Source: Flavobacteriales bacterium
Lineage (GTDB): Bacteria; Bacteroidota; Bacteroidia; NS11-12g; UBA9320
NCBI GenBank assembly: GCA_020635435.1
Contig: JACJZU010000003.1
Location: forward strand, 1-64,000
Direction: 5' to 3'
DNA: 64,000 nucleotides
Below are positions 35,481 through 45,190 of the stretch, one piece after another. The translations under genes and the position numbers were made by a program. Position 1 is the stretch's first letter, and every line of letters begins with the position of its first letter. Under the pieces are notes generated by a model. The model worked only from the letters and a program-made list of their open reading frames with translations, did no database searches and was not told the DNA's origin.

Positions 35481-36926
35481 ATGAGTAAAACACCAATCAC
35501 AGTTGCCTACGGCGACGGCATCGGGCCGGAGATCATGGAGGCCACCTTATCCATCATACAGGCTGCCGGTGCGCAAATCGATATTGACACTATAGAGATC
35601 GGAGAGAAGGTATATGAACGGGGACATTCTGCGGGTATTGAGCCGCATGCGTGGGAATCTCTGAGGAGGACGAGGGTTTTTCTGAAGGCACCGATCACCA
35701 CCCCACAAGGCGGGGGATTTAAAAGTTTAAATGTTACCGTTCGTAAGGTTATCGGGCTGTATGCCAACATCCGCCCTTGTAATTCACTGCATCCCTTTGT
35801 ACAAACCAAACATCCAAAAATGGATGTGGTGATCATCAGGGAGAATGAAGAGGATCTCTATGCGGGCATTGAGCATCAGCAAACCGATGAAGTCACCCAA
35901 TGTCTGAAACTCATATCCAAACCCGGAACCGAAAAGATCATCCGATATGCCTTTGAGTATGCACGGCAATACAATCGCAAAAAGGTAACCTGTTTCAGCA
36001 AGGACAACATCATGAAGATCACAGATGGCCTTTTTCATAAGATGTTCGACGAGATCGGCACAGAATACCCGGATATTGAGAAAGAGCACTGGATCGTAGA
36101 CATAGGAGCAGCGAAACTGGCCGACACACCGGAAGCCTTCGATGTGATCGTAATGCCGAACCTGTATGGTGATATTCTGTCGGATGTGGCTGCCCGGATC
36201 ACGGGATCAGTGGGTTTGGCAGGCTCGGCGAATATTGGGGATGGCTTTGCGATGTTCGAGGCCATTCACGGTTCTGCACCTCGACGGGCAGGTCAGAATC
36301 TGGCGAATCCGAGCGGACTGCTTCTTGGCGCTGTGCAAATGCTGGTGCACATCAACCAGGCCGAAGTGGCACAGAAGGTACACAATGCATGGCTCCGAAC
36401 TTTGGAGGATGGTATACATACCTACGACATTTATAAGGAGGGTACGAGCAAAGAGAAAGTGGGCACCCGCGAATTTGCGCAGGCGATCATCGACCGGCTC
36501 GGGCAACTACCTCAAACACTAAAAGCTGTCGATTATTCCAAAGCGGTGGGTAAGACAATCCAAATTCAGATCAAACCAACGGTTCCTTCAAAGAAAGAAT
36601 TGGTGGGCGTAGATATATTCATTCATGAATCCGATCGCGACCCAAATAAGTTGGGTGAAGCATTGGAGAAGATCAAGGCAGGTGATATGCGGCTTACCAT
36701 GATCACCAATCGCGGGGTGAAAGTTTATCCCGGGGGTATGCCGGAAACTTTCTGCACGGATCATTGGCGTTGTCGATTCAAGAATGAAGCACTCACATCC
36801 TGCAAAGGCAGCGACGTAATGAGCATCTACCAACAAGTGCTCGATGCCGGATTCGAAATTATCAAAACAGAGAACCTGTATACTTTCGACGGAAACGTTG
36901 GTTTTTCTGCCGGTCAGGGCCAATGA
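35481..36926 (+). CDS. icd: NADP-type isocitrate dehydrogenase, Thermus-like long form
   Basis: 481 residues; oxidative decarboxylation of isocitrate to 2-oxoglutarate in the TCA cycle. The core (about 1-335) has YGDGIGPEIMEATL, KSLNVTVRK, VVIIRENEEDLYAGIEHQQ and NLYGDILSDVAARITG. The cofactor loop HGSAPRRAGQ has basic residues in place of the acidic ones of NAD enzymes, so NADP is likely. A ~140-residue C-terminal extension (VGVDIFIHESDRDPNKLGEAL...FTDHWRCRF-type end) places it with the long Thermus thermophilus enzyme rather than the E. coli form. Ser82 in FKSLNV aligns with E. coli Ser113, the AceK phosphorylation site. aceK follows 12 bp downstream. Confidence 0.92.
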   Translation: MSKTPITVAYGDGIGPEIMEATLSIIQAAGAQIDIDTIEIGEKVYERGHSAGIEPHAWESLRRTRVFLKAPITTPQGGGFKSLNVTVRKVIGLYANIRPCNSLHPFVQTKHPKMDVVIIRENEEDLYAGIEHQQTDEVTQCLKLISKPGTEKIIRYAFEYARQYNRKKVTCFSKDNIMKITDGLFHKMFDEIGTEYPDIEKEHWIVDIGAAKLADTPEAFDVIVMPNLYGDILSDVAARITGSVGLAGSANIGDGFAMFEAIHGSAPRRAGQNLANPSGLLLGAVQMLVHINQAEVAQKVHNAWLRTLEDGIHTYDIYKEGTSKEKVGTREFAQAIIDRLGQLPQTLKAVDYSKAVGKTIQIQIKPTVPSKKELVGVDIFIHESDRDPNKLGEALEKIKAGDMRLTMITNRGVKVYPGGMPETFCTDHWRCRFKNEALTSCKGSDVMSIYQQVLDAGFEIIKTENLYTFDGNVGFSAGQGQ

Positions 36927-36938
36927 TGCATTTTCGGC

Positions 36939-38615
36939 GTGGATGCTGAACACATAGCCGTTACCCTGATCGATGGATTTGAGCAATTCCGTTCGGGTTT
37001 TGAGCGCTATACGGCTACTGCCAAAGATTTCTTTCTTGAAAGTCGATGGGCTGCTTTGCGCAAGTCCATGCAGGATAGAATTTGGCACAGCGAAACGGCG
37101 ATCAATATCGGTTCAAGCATCATCCAGGAATTGCCATTCAATCAAAGAAGTTGGAGTTCCATCAGTCAAACTTTCCTGGATCATTTCAAAGCCAATGACT
37201 GGTATCCTCTCGCAGTTAGCTATATCAATGCGTGCCTCCGCCAGGCATATGGGGAACACAGTGTTTCGTTCAGCCTGCCTCTTCCGAAGTTAGCGACATA
37301 CGATGTAGAATTGCGGAACTTTACGTTGAAGGATGGTTTGCCGCAGGCATTGGCCAAGGCTTTGTCCCTGGATGGAGCAATTCCAGTATCCAATGCCCAT
37401 TCAGCATTGGAACAAGTCCTAAGTAAAGTGCATGAATGCGGTGTTGATCCAAACAATTCGAGCGTTTGCGTAGACTTTTTTCCGGAACTGTTCTACCGCA
37501 ATCAACACGCTTATGCAGTAGGCCGGATACATTCCGGAAATACATTTCGGGCGCTCGTTTTTGCCTATACTCATACCGATGAAGGCATCGTACTGAATGC
37601 TTGCCTTCAAGATGAATCGGACCTGTTGAATATATTTTCATTCAGCAGATCTTATTTCCTGGTGAACACTGCATCTCCTGTCGGGCTGGTGAACTACCTG
37701 GGTACTGTAATGCCCCATAAACCGAGAGAGCAACTGTTCATAAACCTCGGTTTTCAGGAGATGGGCAAGGATCTGCTACTCCAGCAATTCATGATGAAGG
37801 TGAGCAATTCCGACAAACGGATCACTTATGCTCCCGGCATTCGCGGAATGGTAATGATCGTATTCCAACATCCGGAGGCAGAATACGTTTTCAAGATCGT
37901 GCGCGATAAGGTGGAACCTCCCAAAACGATCACGGAGCCTGAGGTAATTGAAAAATACCGCTTTGTTTCCGGTCAGGACCGTGTCGGTCGAATGGCCGAT
38001 GTGCAATTATTCAAAAACCTTGCTCTGCCCATTGATTCATTTGACGAAGCTTTAAAAAGGGAATTGATGGCCCAGGCGTCGGAGAGCGTGCGGATCAAGG
38101 ATGGCTACATGGTTTTTCGAAACATTTTTGTTGAACGCAAACTTGTTCCGCTGAATGTATTCCTCAAAGAACATCAAGAAGCGGAGAATATCCCTGTGAT
38201 CATCGATTACGGATATGCCATCAAACAGATGGCCTTGACCAACATCTTTCCCGGGGATATGCTGATCAAGAACTTCGGAGTGTCGGATAAGCGGCGTGTT
38301 GTATTCTATGATTATGATGAAGTGATGCCGTTGACCCATTGTCGCTTTAAATCCTTGCGAAGATCCTCAACCTACGAAGAGGAACTCGCTATGGAATATC
38401 CTGAGCCTGTGTTTGAAGGGGATATCTTCCCGGAGGAATTTTTTCGGTTCCTAGTACCGAAAGGGCCTTTGCGCGACGAGTTTGAGCGGCATCACAGCGA
38501 CTTGTATACCCCGGAATTCTGGAATCACTGGAAGGCTCATCATGAATCGGGGCGCCTGATGGATATACAGCCTTATGTGGCGAATGTGTTGGGGGATTGG
38601 AAGATGGGAGGATAG
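36939..38615 (+). CDS. aceK: Isocitrate dehydrogenase kinase/phosphatase
   Basis: 558 residues (E. coli AceK is about 578). The enzyme both phosphorylates and dephosphorylates isocitrate dehydrogenase to steer carbon between the TCA cycle and the glyoxylate bypass. Conserved features: N-terminal regulatory part (IDGFEQFRSGFERYT), the nucleotide loop YAPGIRGMVMIVF (297-309), Lys319 in VFKIVRD, QDRVGRMADVQLFKN, then the catalytic TNIFPGDMLIKNFGV with Asp440 and Asn445 and VVFYDYDEV with Asp458/Asp460. DIFPEEFFRFL and HHSDLYTPEFW near the end also match. The start is GTG at 36939. No isocitrate lyase or malate synthase lies in this window. The last residues come from an 8-bp repeat. Confidence 0.93.
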   Translation: MDAEHIAVTLIDGFEQFRSGFERYTATAKDFFLESRWAALRKSMQDRIWHSETAINIGSSIIQELPFNQRSWSSISQTFLDHFKANDWYPLAVSYINACLRQAYGEHSVSFSLPLPKLATYDVELRNFTLKDGLPQALAKALSLDGAIPVSNAHSALEQVLSKVHECGVDPNNSSVCVDFFPELFYRNQHAYAVGRIHSGNTFRALVFAYTHTDEGIVLNACLQDESDLLNIFSFSRSYFLVNTASPVGLVNYLGTVMPHKPREQLFINLGFQEMGKDLLLQQFMMKVSNSDKRITYAPGIRGMVMIVFQHPEAEYVFKIVRDKVEPPKTITEPEVIEKYRFVSGQDRVGRMADVQLFKNLALPIDSFDEALKRELMAQASESVRIKDGYMVFRNIFVERKLVPLNVFLKEHQEAENIPVIIDYGYAIKQMALTNIFPGDMLIKNFGVSDKRRVVFYDYDEVMPLTHCRFKSLRRSSTYEEELAMEYPEPVFEGDIFPEEFFRFLVPKGPLRDEFERHHSDLYTPEFWNHWKAHHESGRLMDIQPYVANVLGDWKMGG

Positions 38616-38632
38616 GAAGATAGTAGGATAGG
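38595..38632. repeat. Short copy of the 8-bp G-rich repeat
   Basis: GATTGGAA, GATGGGAG, GATAGGAA, GATAGTAG, GATAGG follow in 8-bp register, the same unit as at 21203-21316. The array runs across the aceK stop (TAG 38613-38615) and encodes the last residues of that protein. The 267 bases after it (38633-38899) are G-rich, hold no gene, and in places (TATTG..AATGGACTT, GCTTTGATCG) resemble the spacer behind the first array. Confidence 0.75.
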
Positions 38633-38886
38633 TTTTTGGGTTGGTGGGTTTATTGATTGGGGGAGGAGACAACAGAGAGGTTTTGTTTGGGTTTTCAAAT
38701 GGGTATTGAATGGACTTTGAGGTGTATGCGGTTTGCTTTGATCGGTTGCGGGAGGTAGTTGGTTGAATTGACCTTCCGGGGGTGGGGTATTTACGGTTGG
38801 TACTTACCGATAGAATTTGTGGATCGGATAGAGCAGAATATTGATGAATAGAATTGAAGCTTTTCATAACGTGCGCGAAAAGACCT

Positions 38887-38894
38887 TAATTTTG
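38887..38894 (+). promoter_or_regulatory. Promoter -7 box, probable leaderless glycosyltransferase start
   Basis: TAATTTTG is an exact TAnnTTTG match and ends 5 bp before the GTG start at 38900. Transcription would start at about the first codon, leaving no ribosome-binding site. The flanking TTTTGACCCCGTG closely matches the LysE start region (TTTTTGACCCGTG, 21460-21471). Confidence 0.55.
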
Positions 38895-38899
38895 ACCCC

Positions 38900-40024
38900 G
38901 TGGCAGAATCCCCGTATAATATTGTTGTAGCGTGCTACGACTCTGTAAAAAGGCTCGATAAGCTCGTATCGTCACTTGCTCAATTGGATCGGGAGCGCTT
39001 CATTTTACATTTTTCCGTTGATCAGAGCCCGGGACAGGATAAACTGGTTTCTGCACTGGAAGATCTGAGATCGGTCTTTCAGATCGGGAAGCTTATCGTG
39101 CGGGACGAACACATGGGGCTGCAGGAGCATCTCACAGAGTGTATCGGTTTGATAGCGGGCTTTACCAATGGTGGTGTGCTCCTGGAGGATGACCTATTTG
39201 TGGATAAGGGACTGATCGAGTTTCTCGATGAGTTTGTCCCGATGATGGATGATCAGCAGGATCTGAGTAGTCTCGGCTTGTATCATCAGCACTACTTTCA
39301 CTACAGCTCCTTGCCATTTCTACCCTACGAGGAAGGGCCGTATTTGATGCAATTTCCCTGTTCGTCGGGAATGTACATCCGTTCGGAGGAAGCCACCGAA
39401 TTGTACAGGTTTCTGTGGGATGGTGAGTATTCCGAGAATGCGGTGGTTGTTCCGCGAAATGTGTTGAAATGGAGCAATAGCTGGAAGAAGATCTATTGTA
39501 TCTATTTGGCTTTGAACTCCAAATTCGTTCTCTACCCACAGCGTTCTGTAGTTACAAATACCGGAGAAGCGGGCACACACGTGAAAATTTCCAGTCAATT
39601 CTATCAGAGTCCATTCGGGCATATTCCCGGTATGTCGAAATTGAGGAACCCCGGAAATATTGTGAATCGCTACGATGTGTTCATGGAACCGTTAAGTGCA
39701 CTCATCAAGAAAGTTCAACCTGAGCTGAACCGCTATGAGTTTGATGTGGATCTGGAGGGAGATCGCTCCCTGAAATACATGAGGAAGCGGTATTTGATCA
39801 GTTCAAAACCCTGCTCACAACCTCTGATGCAGTTTGGAGATGAATTGCGTCCACTCATTCATAATCTGAAGTATCCGAGAAAAAATGGGCCGATCTCCTT
39901 CGGTTTGACCAAGGATTTTTCGAACTCCCGCGATAAAATGCATATCAAACGCTTTGAGTCCATTTTACCGCCCCTTTCGAGTCGTCTGTTATTTAAAATG
40001 TTCTGGAGAAGCCTCGGTAAATGA
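38900..40024 (+). CDS. Glycosyltransferase, GT-A fold
   Basis: 374 residues. The N-terminus NIVVACYDSVKRLDKLVSSL is that of a nucleotide-sugar binding GT-A domain, and GVLLEDDLFVDKGLIEFL supplies the acidic metal-binding motif. QFPCSSGMYIRSEEATELYRF resembles GT2/GT13-like acceptor-site segments. It would transfer a sugar to a surface glycan or lipid; donor and acceptor are unknown. No signal peptide or membrane helix. Start GTG at 38900. It stands apart from the other glycosyltransferases at 55-59 kb and converges on the C25-family gene. Confidence 0.75.
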   Translation: MAESPYNIVVACYDSVKRLDKLVSSLAQLDRERFILHFSVDQSPGQDKLVSALEDLRSVFQIGKLIVRDEHMGLQEHLTECIGLIAGFTNGGVLLEDDLFVDKGLIEFLDEFVPMMDDQQDLSSLGLYHQHYFHYSSLPFLPYEEGPYLMQFPCSSGMYIRSEEATELYRFLWDGEYSENAVVVPRNVLKWSNSWKKIYCIYLALNSKFVLYPQRSVVTNTGEAGTHVKISSQFYQSPFGHIPGMSKLRNPGNIVNRYDVFMEPLSALIKKVQPELNRYEFDVDLEGDRSLKYMRKRYLISSKPCSQPLMQFGDELRPLIHNLKYPRKNGPISFGLTKDFSNSRDKMHIKRFESILPPLSSRLLFKMFWRSLGK

Positions 40025-40043
40025 GGTTCTCGCCTCACGCAGA

Positions 40044-43000
40044 TCAACGCATGAGGTATAATTTGCCAAACCCACCCTGGAATAATTCATCGTTGCTCTG
40101 TTCCATACGAGTGAGTTCCTTTCCGGACGAGCGAACAATGGTTTTGTACAAATAAACCCCATTGGCCAAACGGTCGCCGAAATCATCCGTTCCATCCCAT
40201 CGGTAACTGCTCAAATGTGTGCCGATCTGTAGTGCTTCAAGTTCGTGTAATTCGATACTCTTGACCTTTCTTCCGCTAACCGTGTAAATATCAATTCGAA
40301 ACAGATCGGGAGGGAGATCGCCTGTGAGGGTGTAAACGATCTGGGCCTGCGTGGTAAATGGGTTTGGGTAGAAGAAAATGTTGGATACCATTTGTTCCCT
40401 GATCACCTTGAATCGCGCTGAGACCTCATCCCACTTCTCCAATTGAACCGGGTTGTGGATCCGAGCCTGTATTTCGTAGATCCCGCTTTTTAGTGGTCCC
40501 GGTTTGTAGATCAGTGAATGCATTTCCCCGTACCTGGTCGCCGGACGGAACTCAACATTTTTATCAGTTATATCAATCATTCTCATACTGTCTTCTCCCG
40601 GATAGCGCATGCGCAATTCGTAATAACTCAGGTCATTGTAGAATACGAAAGAGTCGAGTTGCGACACAAGAATATTGATCTCCGGATCACTGCTAACCAA
40701 TTCCCGGTCCATAATGGTGCGTCCATCTACGCGAATATCGGCCAGTGCATTCAGTCGGAATTTTAGGACGTGAAAGCTGTAGATCGCCGAATTGTTCTGG
40801 TAGTTCGGTTCTACCGGTCGTCGGTTCGGATTATAATTCACGAGTACCTGACCATTCCCACTTATCAGCTCCGAGTTGAAAGTATCATTGATCGTAAGTT
40901 GCGATCCGGGCGGAACGGGTCCCACAGGGATCAATGAGTCGCGCAATGTCGTATTGTCTTCAAGTGAATATCTCACCTGTAGGTGTGATGCGCCGAAAGT
41001 GTCCTTCCCGTTGTTTTGAATGGTGATCCGAAGCAGCATTTGCTCTCCTTGCCTGAAGGTGTCGCTGTTCAGTCCGCTCAGATCCTGCAGCAGTTCAATG
41101 TCCGGAGCAGGTTTGTAATTTGCAATCCAACGCTGAAGTTGGGCAACGGTTCGATTCACGGAATCGGTGAAGGTGATGCGCAGGCGCAATTCGGGGAAAG
41201 AATCTGCAGCAATTTGGGAAATGTCCATCAAATTGCTGTCTGTTTGAGCCAGCACGAATTCTTTATTGTCGGAGCCACGCCCCAGTATTTCCAATTTATA
41301 GGTATCGTCACCCGGATCATCTGTTCCGATCCGGTAGTGGGCTTGACCCCAGGCCAGTGCCGGCCCTATCCATTCAGTGCTGAGGCTGCCACGGGAATGG
41401 GGAATAGGTAGATTTGTGGAGAGTGCGATGTTCTGATAGGCCGGTGGAACCACGGTATTATTCGTGTCCGCAAATATCTGAACGGCATCTTTTGGGTTTA
41501 TTTTCTGTCCTTTGAGCGCAAACGGATGTGTTTCCTTGAGCGTTCCCCGGATCTCATCAAAGCCGAACCGTTCCAATTCGTGAAACAGCGAATCTTCCCA
41601 TTGTGCGATCCCGGTTTCTGTTCCGTTATACATGAACAGGAAATAGTCGTCCGGGATGCGTCGCAAGTGCCTGATCAGAGAGTCCCTTCCTTCTTTTGTT
41701 GTTGTATTGAATTCAAAAACTCCGGTAGGGTTTCCAATGATATAATACGGGTCATTCACTTTTGTAGGATAGCCAAATCCCAGAGGATCGCGTGGACTGG
41801 TCATATTGAATTGACTGCTGTATAGATACCTGCTCTCGTCTCTTGGATCGATCGCCAGGCATTGTACACCGGGATTCACAAACCATAACATTCGGGCTAC
41901 ATATCCGTCTATCCGGATGCCACGACGGCCTAAGCTACCCGAACCGAACTTTCCTGAAGTTTGAATGAAATACTGTTGGCTGGTTGTGGAGCTGAATCTG
42001 TAATTCCCCTGACTGTCCAGGTACATATTACTCAAGGAACCCCTTCCAACAAGGTCGCTTTGCCCTTGGGATGAACCCGGACCACCATTTCGAATCGCCG
42101 CAAAATTGCCAACGATCCAGGCGTTGTTACTTCCTTTTATTCGGGCTCGCCAATAATAGTCGATGGAATCTGGCAGGAGCAGATTCAATGTTGTCCGCAT
42201 TTCCCGAATGCCCGCTGCTTCAGAACGCCTTAATGCCGGACTGTTCATAGCCGGCACTGTATCCAATTCAAATTCAACCGTTTGCGAAATTCCGCTTACC
42301 GATCCCGATCGAACGATCAGCTCAACATCGGAGCCTGATACGATCTCGTTGTTACGGGGATAGTATGCGTAAATGTTCTCGTCGGGGATGAATATCTCTG
42401 TGGTGAAAATGTTGTTCAATTCGCCTGTGGGCCCTTGTTCGGAAATCTTGTTCCTTGGGTCAAGTGTGAATTGGAGATAATTCACCCCCTTGAACGTGTC
42501 GGAGTTGGCGAGTTTCCAGGCGATCTTATGTTCAAATTCAGATACCGGAACCGTTCGTTGGAATGTTCTCGACAATCCTGAAGTATTGGTGCGTTTCAGC
42601 TCGATTTCCAGCGAATCACGAAATGTCTTGCCAATGTTTCGAATCACTACATCCATATTGAACGAGTCGGCATTGGCGGCAAATACCGGAGGATTGAGTC
42701 TGCTCCTTGATGGATCGAATAAATGATCGGGACTGGCCGGACTGAAATAGCGTGTTGCAGGATCACCCTGGCAGATGAACTGCAAACACATGGATACCTT
42801 CAATTCATCACCTGCATCATAGTACTGCTGCAGCGAGCGGATCAGGCTTTTACCCAAAGGAGCGCCGTATAATTCCCGAAAGAAATTCCGGTGAAACAGC
42901 CAGCCATAGTCAAACAGCATTCCGGTAAAACTGTAATAGGTACTGGCCAGCCAATTCACGCACCCTCCATTGGGTTCCAAGAGAAATTTTTCACCGAGAC

Positions 43001-45008
43001 TGCTGAAATCGAAGGAGTTTCCCAAAACACACCCGTTGAAATAGAAAAGCGGAAACCGGCCATTGTTGTCGTATTGGTTCGCAAATCCCATATCCACTTC
43101 CAACACATCGGAAGAACCATGGCCGAAGTAAGAGACCATTGAAGCACCATCATTCACCTCGCGAATGATCTGCGAAGTGAGATTGTCCTGTATCACCACA
43201 TTTTGGTCTTTGGAGAATAATTTGGTGAATCCTCCGAACGAATCGGAACGGATCACGGAGCCATAACTGCCGAGGTACCCCTTGAATTGGTTGTTTTGCG
43301 CAGCAGAGGTTCCCCCCGAGATCTGTATGACCTTCTTTCGCCACAAGGCAGGGTCGTTTTGTCCAAGTTCGTGCAGTTTGATCTTGGATAGATAGAGTTC
43401 AACCTCGCTGTTTGTTTTAGCCGGCAGACGACCGGTGGCCAGTCCAGGCATATCGGAAGCCGTGCCGATTCCCGCAGAAAAGAAATAGTCCGATGCCGGA
43501 TAGCCCATGGTTGGAACAAGATCAAGACCTTCTCTTCGCGCAGCATTGTAGGTGATCAAATGATAGGATTGCCCTTTTCCCAACAGAAACAAATATTCCA
43601 GAGATCTTTCAGTTTCCTCCCACGCATAACGGACAAAGTTCTTCAATGCGAGCGGGTGGTGTAACCCATAATAGAACTGATCATACAGATCGTCGCTGAA
43701 GGCCAATGCAACACGGTAAGCACCTCCATCTGCAGAACTGCGGTAATCGGCATAATTGGAGGCCCCGTTTCGCAGGGATTTGTGCGTTATAACCAGGAAG
43801 TTTGGGGAATTACCTAGTTCAATACGGCTAAAAACCCGACGATGTATTTGGCTCAGATTAAGTTTTCTGATGATGGTAGCGCTATCCCCGATCAATAGGT
43901 CGTTCGCACCATTGGCATTGTATCGGAAGGTGATTGTCGATCCGCTTTTAAGAGGGCGTATGATCTCACCCCGATTCAGGTCCCACACGATTGGGCGTTG
44001 TGAGCTCCCTTTGTAATTGGGGAGATCGATCCGTTGTTTGGAACTATTTGGAAAGATGTGAATGATCTTCTCAGAGATGTCTGAGAAAGTTCTCGGGTAT
44101 GCAATAGTGAACCAGGAGATCGCCTGACGTTGTTTAGCACCAAAGGTCGAGGAGAAGAGTAAACGGGACGTTGAACTGAACAGAGCAGGTGGAATACTGG
44201 TCGAGATTCGATGCGTGCAATATCCTTTCCCTCGCCTGGATGCTAGTAAATTAGATTCTGAATTGTAATAAATGCTCAGTTCATGGTTATTCCCAAGGGC
44301 ATCAAAATCCCCCGGTGTGGAAGGATTGGACTTGCCAAAGCCCAACAATTCGAGTTGGATGGGAATCCCGGCAGATGCAGCAAAGCCTGGTGTAGGGACA
44401 GAAACCGACATAAACCCTCCCCGCACATCGCTGCTCATCCAGCCCTCACCTTCGGTATATTGACTGTAACTGGCGTAATCCGAAAAGGATGAGCCGTCGT
44501 ACCACGCATTGTTGAACCATTTGGCCACCGTATGAATGAAAAATGGTTCGCTTGTAAGTCCCGTCGTGTTCTGATTGGTGTTTAGAACCATGCGCTCGGT
44601 GTTGCCCTGATTATTCCAGGTGAGGAAATATGCGGCACTATCCGTGTAGAGACTGCTGTATGAATGGGGTTGTTCACCCGGAGTTCGGTACAACGGGCGA
44701 TCGGTGGTTCCATCATTCGCTTTGCCATAAAAGCGGATGAAATCCTGAGGGTCGAAGCTGCCATCATTTTCGCCTTCTACCCAAATGGGCACCTGTTTGC
44801 CGAGATGATAGAGCTTGAATAGTCTGGGGTCAACCTGATCGATCGAAGGTTCAAGGGTTTTTAGGATACTCTGATCGAGTTGGTAGATCTTTTCTTCATT
44901 TACGCTGATCTTTAGATAGGTGTCTCCGTAATTGATCCACTCATTTCCGTATTGGGCAGCAGCGAAATGCCCAATAAATGACAGAATAAGGAAGACGAAT
45001 TTTCGCAT
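40044..45008 (-). CDS. C25-family (gingipain-fold) T9SS protein, PorU2-like
   Basis: 1654 residues with signal peptide MRKFVFLILSFIGHFAAA. A peptidase C25 domain lies at about 400-780; its likely dyad is His630 (SYFGHGSSD) and Cys660 (YFNGCVLGNSFD), with the near 30-residue spacing found in gingipains and PorU. Long beta-sandwich stretches follow, with repeated adhesion-like segments, and the end has a T9SS sorting domain (FFYPNPFTTQAQIVYTL, IDIYTVSGRKVKSI, LANGVYLYK). PorU is the T9SS sortase; larger relatives annotated PorU2 have this size and layout. Whether it is a sortase, a protease or inactive cannot be told. Single-gene unit. Confidence 0.82.
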   Translation of the reverse strand: MRKFVFLILSFIGHFAAAQYGNEWINYGDTYLKISVNEEKIYQLDQSILKTLEPSIDQVDPRLFKLYHLGKQVPIWVEGENDGSFDPQDFIRFYGKANDGTTDRPLYRTPGEQPHSYSSLYTDSAAYFLTWNNQGNTERMVLNTNQNTTGLTSEPFFIHTVAKWFNNAWYDGSSFSDYASYSQYTEGEGWMSSDVRGGFMSVSVPTPGFAASAGIPIQLELLGFGKSNPSTPGDFDALGNNHELSIYYNSESNLLASRRGKGYCTHRISTSIPPALFSSTSRLLFSSTFGAKQRQAISWFTIAYPRTFSDISEKIIHIFPNSSKQRIDLPNYKGSSQRPIVWDLNRGEIIRPLKSGSTITFRYNANGANDLLIGDSATIIRKLNLSQIHRRVFSRIELGNSPNFLVITHKSLRNGASNYADYRSSADGGAYRVALAFSDDLYDQFYYGLHHPLALKNFVRYAWEETERSLEYLFLLGKGQSYHLITYNAARREGLDLVPTMGYPASDYFFSAGIGTASDMPGLATGRLPAKTNSEVELYLSKIKLHELGQNDPALWRKKVIQISGGTSAAQNNQFKGYLGSYGSVIRSDSFGGFTKLFSKDQNVVIQDNLTSQIIREVNDGASMVSYFGHGSSDVLEVDMGFANQYDNNGRFPLFYFNGCVLGNSFDFSSLGEKFLLEPNGGCVNWLASTYYSFTGMLFDYGWLFHRNFFRELYGAPLGKSLIRSLQQYYDAGDELKVSMCLQFICQGDPATRYFSPASPDHLFDPSRSRLNPPVFAANADSFNMDVVIRNIGKTFRDSLEIELKRTNTSGLSRTFQRTVPVSEFEHKIAWKLANSDTFKGVNYLQFTLDPRNKISEQGPTGELNNIFTTEIFIPDENIYAYYPRNNEIVSGSDVELIVRSGSVSGISQTVEFELDTVPAMNSPALRRSEAAGIREMRTTLNLLLPDSIDYYWRARIKGSNNAWIVGNFAAIRNGGPGSSQGQSDLVGRGSLSNMYLDSQGNYRFSSTTSQQYFIQTSGKFGSGSLGRRGIRIDGYVARMLWFVNPGVQCLAIDPRDESRYLYSSQFNMTSPRDPLGFGYPTKVNDPYYIIGNPTGVFEFNTTTKEGRDSLIRHLRRIPDDYFLFMYNGTETGIAQWEDSLFHELERFGFDEIRGTLKETHPFALKGQKINPKDAVQIFADTNNTVVPPAYQNIALSTNLPIPHSRGSLSTEWIGPALAWGQAHYRIGTDDPGDDTYKLEILGRGSDNKEFVLAQTDSNLMDISQIAADSFPELRLRITFTDSVNRTVAQLQRWIANYKPAPDIELLQDLSGLNSDTFRQGEQMLLRITIQNNGKDTFGASHLQVRYSLEDNTTLRDSLIPVGPVPPGSQLTINDTFNSELISGNGQVLVNYNPNRRPVEPNYQNNSAIYSFHVLKFRLNALADIRVDGRTIMDRELVSSDPEINILVSQLDSFVFYNDLSYYELRMRYPGEDSMRMIDITDKNVEFRPATRYGEMHSLIYKPGPLKSGIYEIQARIHNPVQLEKWDEVSARFKVIREQMVSNIFFYPNPFTTQAQIVYTLTGDLPPDLFRIDIYTVSGRKVKSIELHELEALQIGTHLSSYRWDGTDDFGDRLANGVYLYKTIVRSSGKELTRMEQSNDELFQGGFGKLYLMR

Positions 45009-45190
45009 ATGCGGTGGAGTGATGTAACAAAATTAAGGTGGAAGCGACGCATTCTGTCGGGGAGATTATCAAGACTCTGTCTTATATTTTACACTCGCTG
45101 TGATTTCTGCTCCCCGTGAAACTGATACATGGCAGCCTGTTAAATAAGCTGGCTGAGTATTTTTGCCGAAACACTACAACGAGGAATCCT

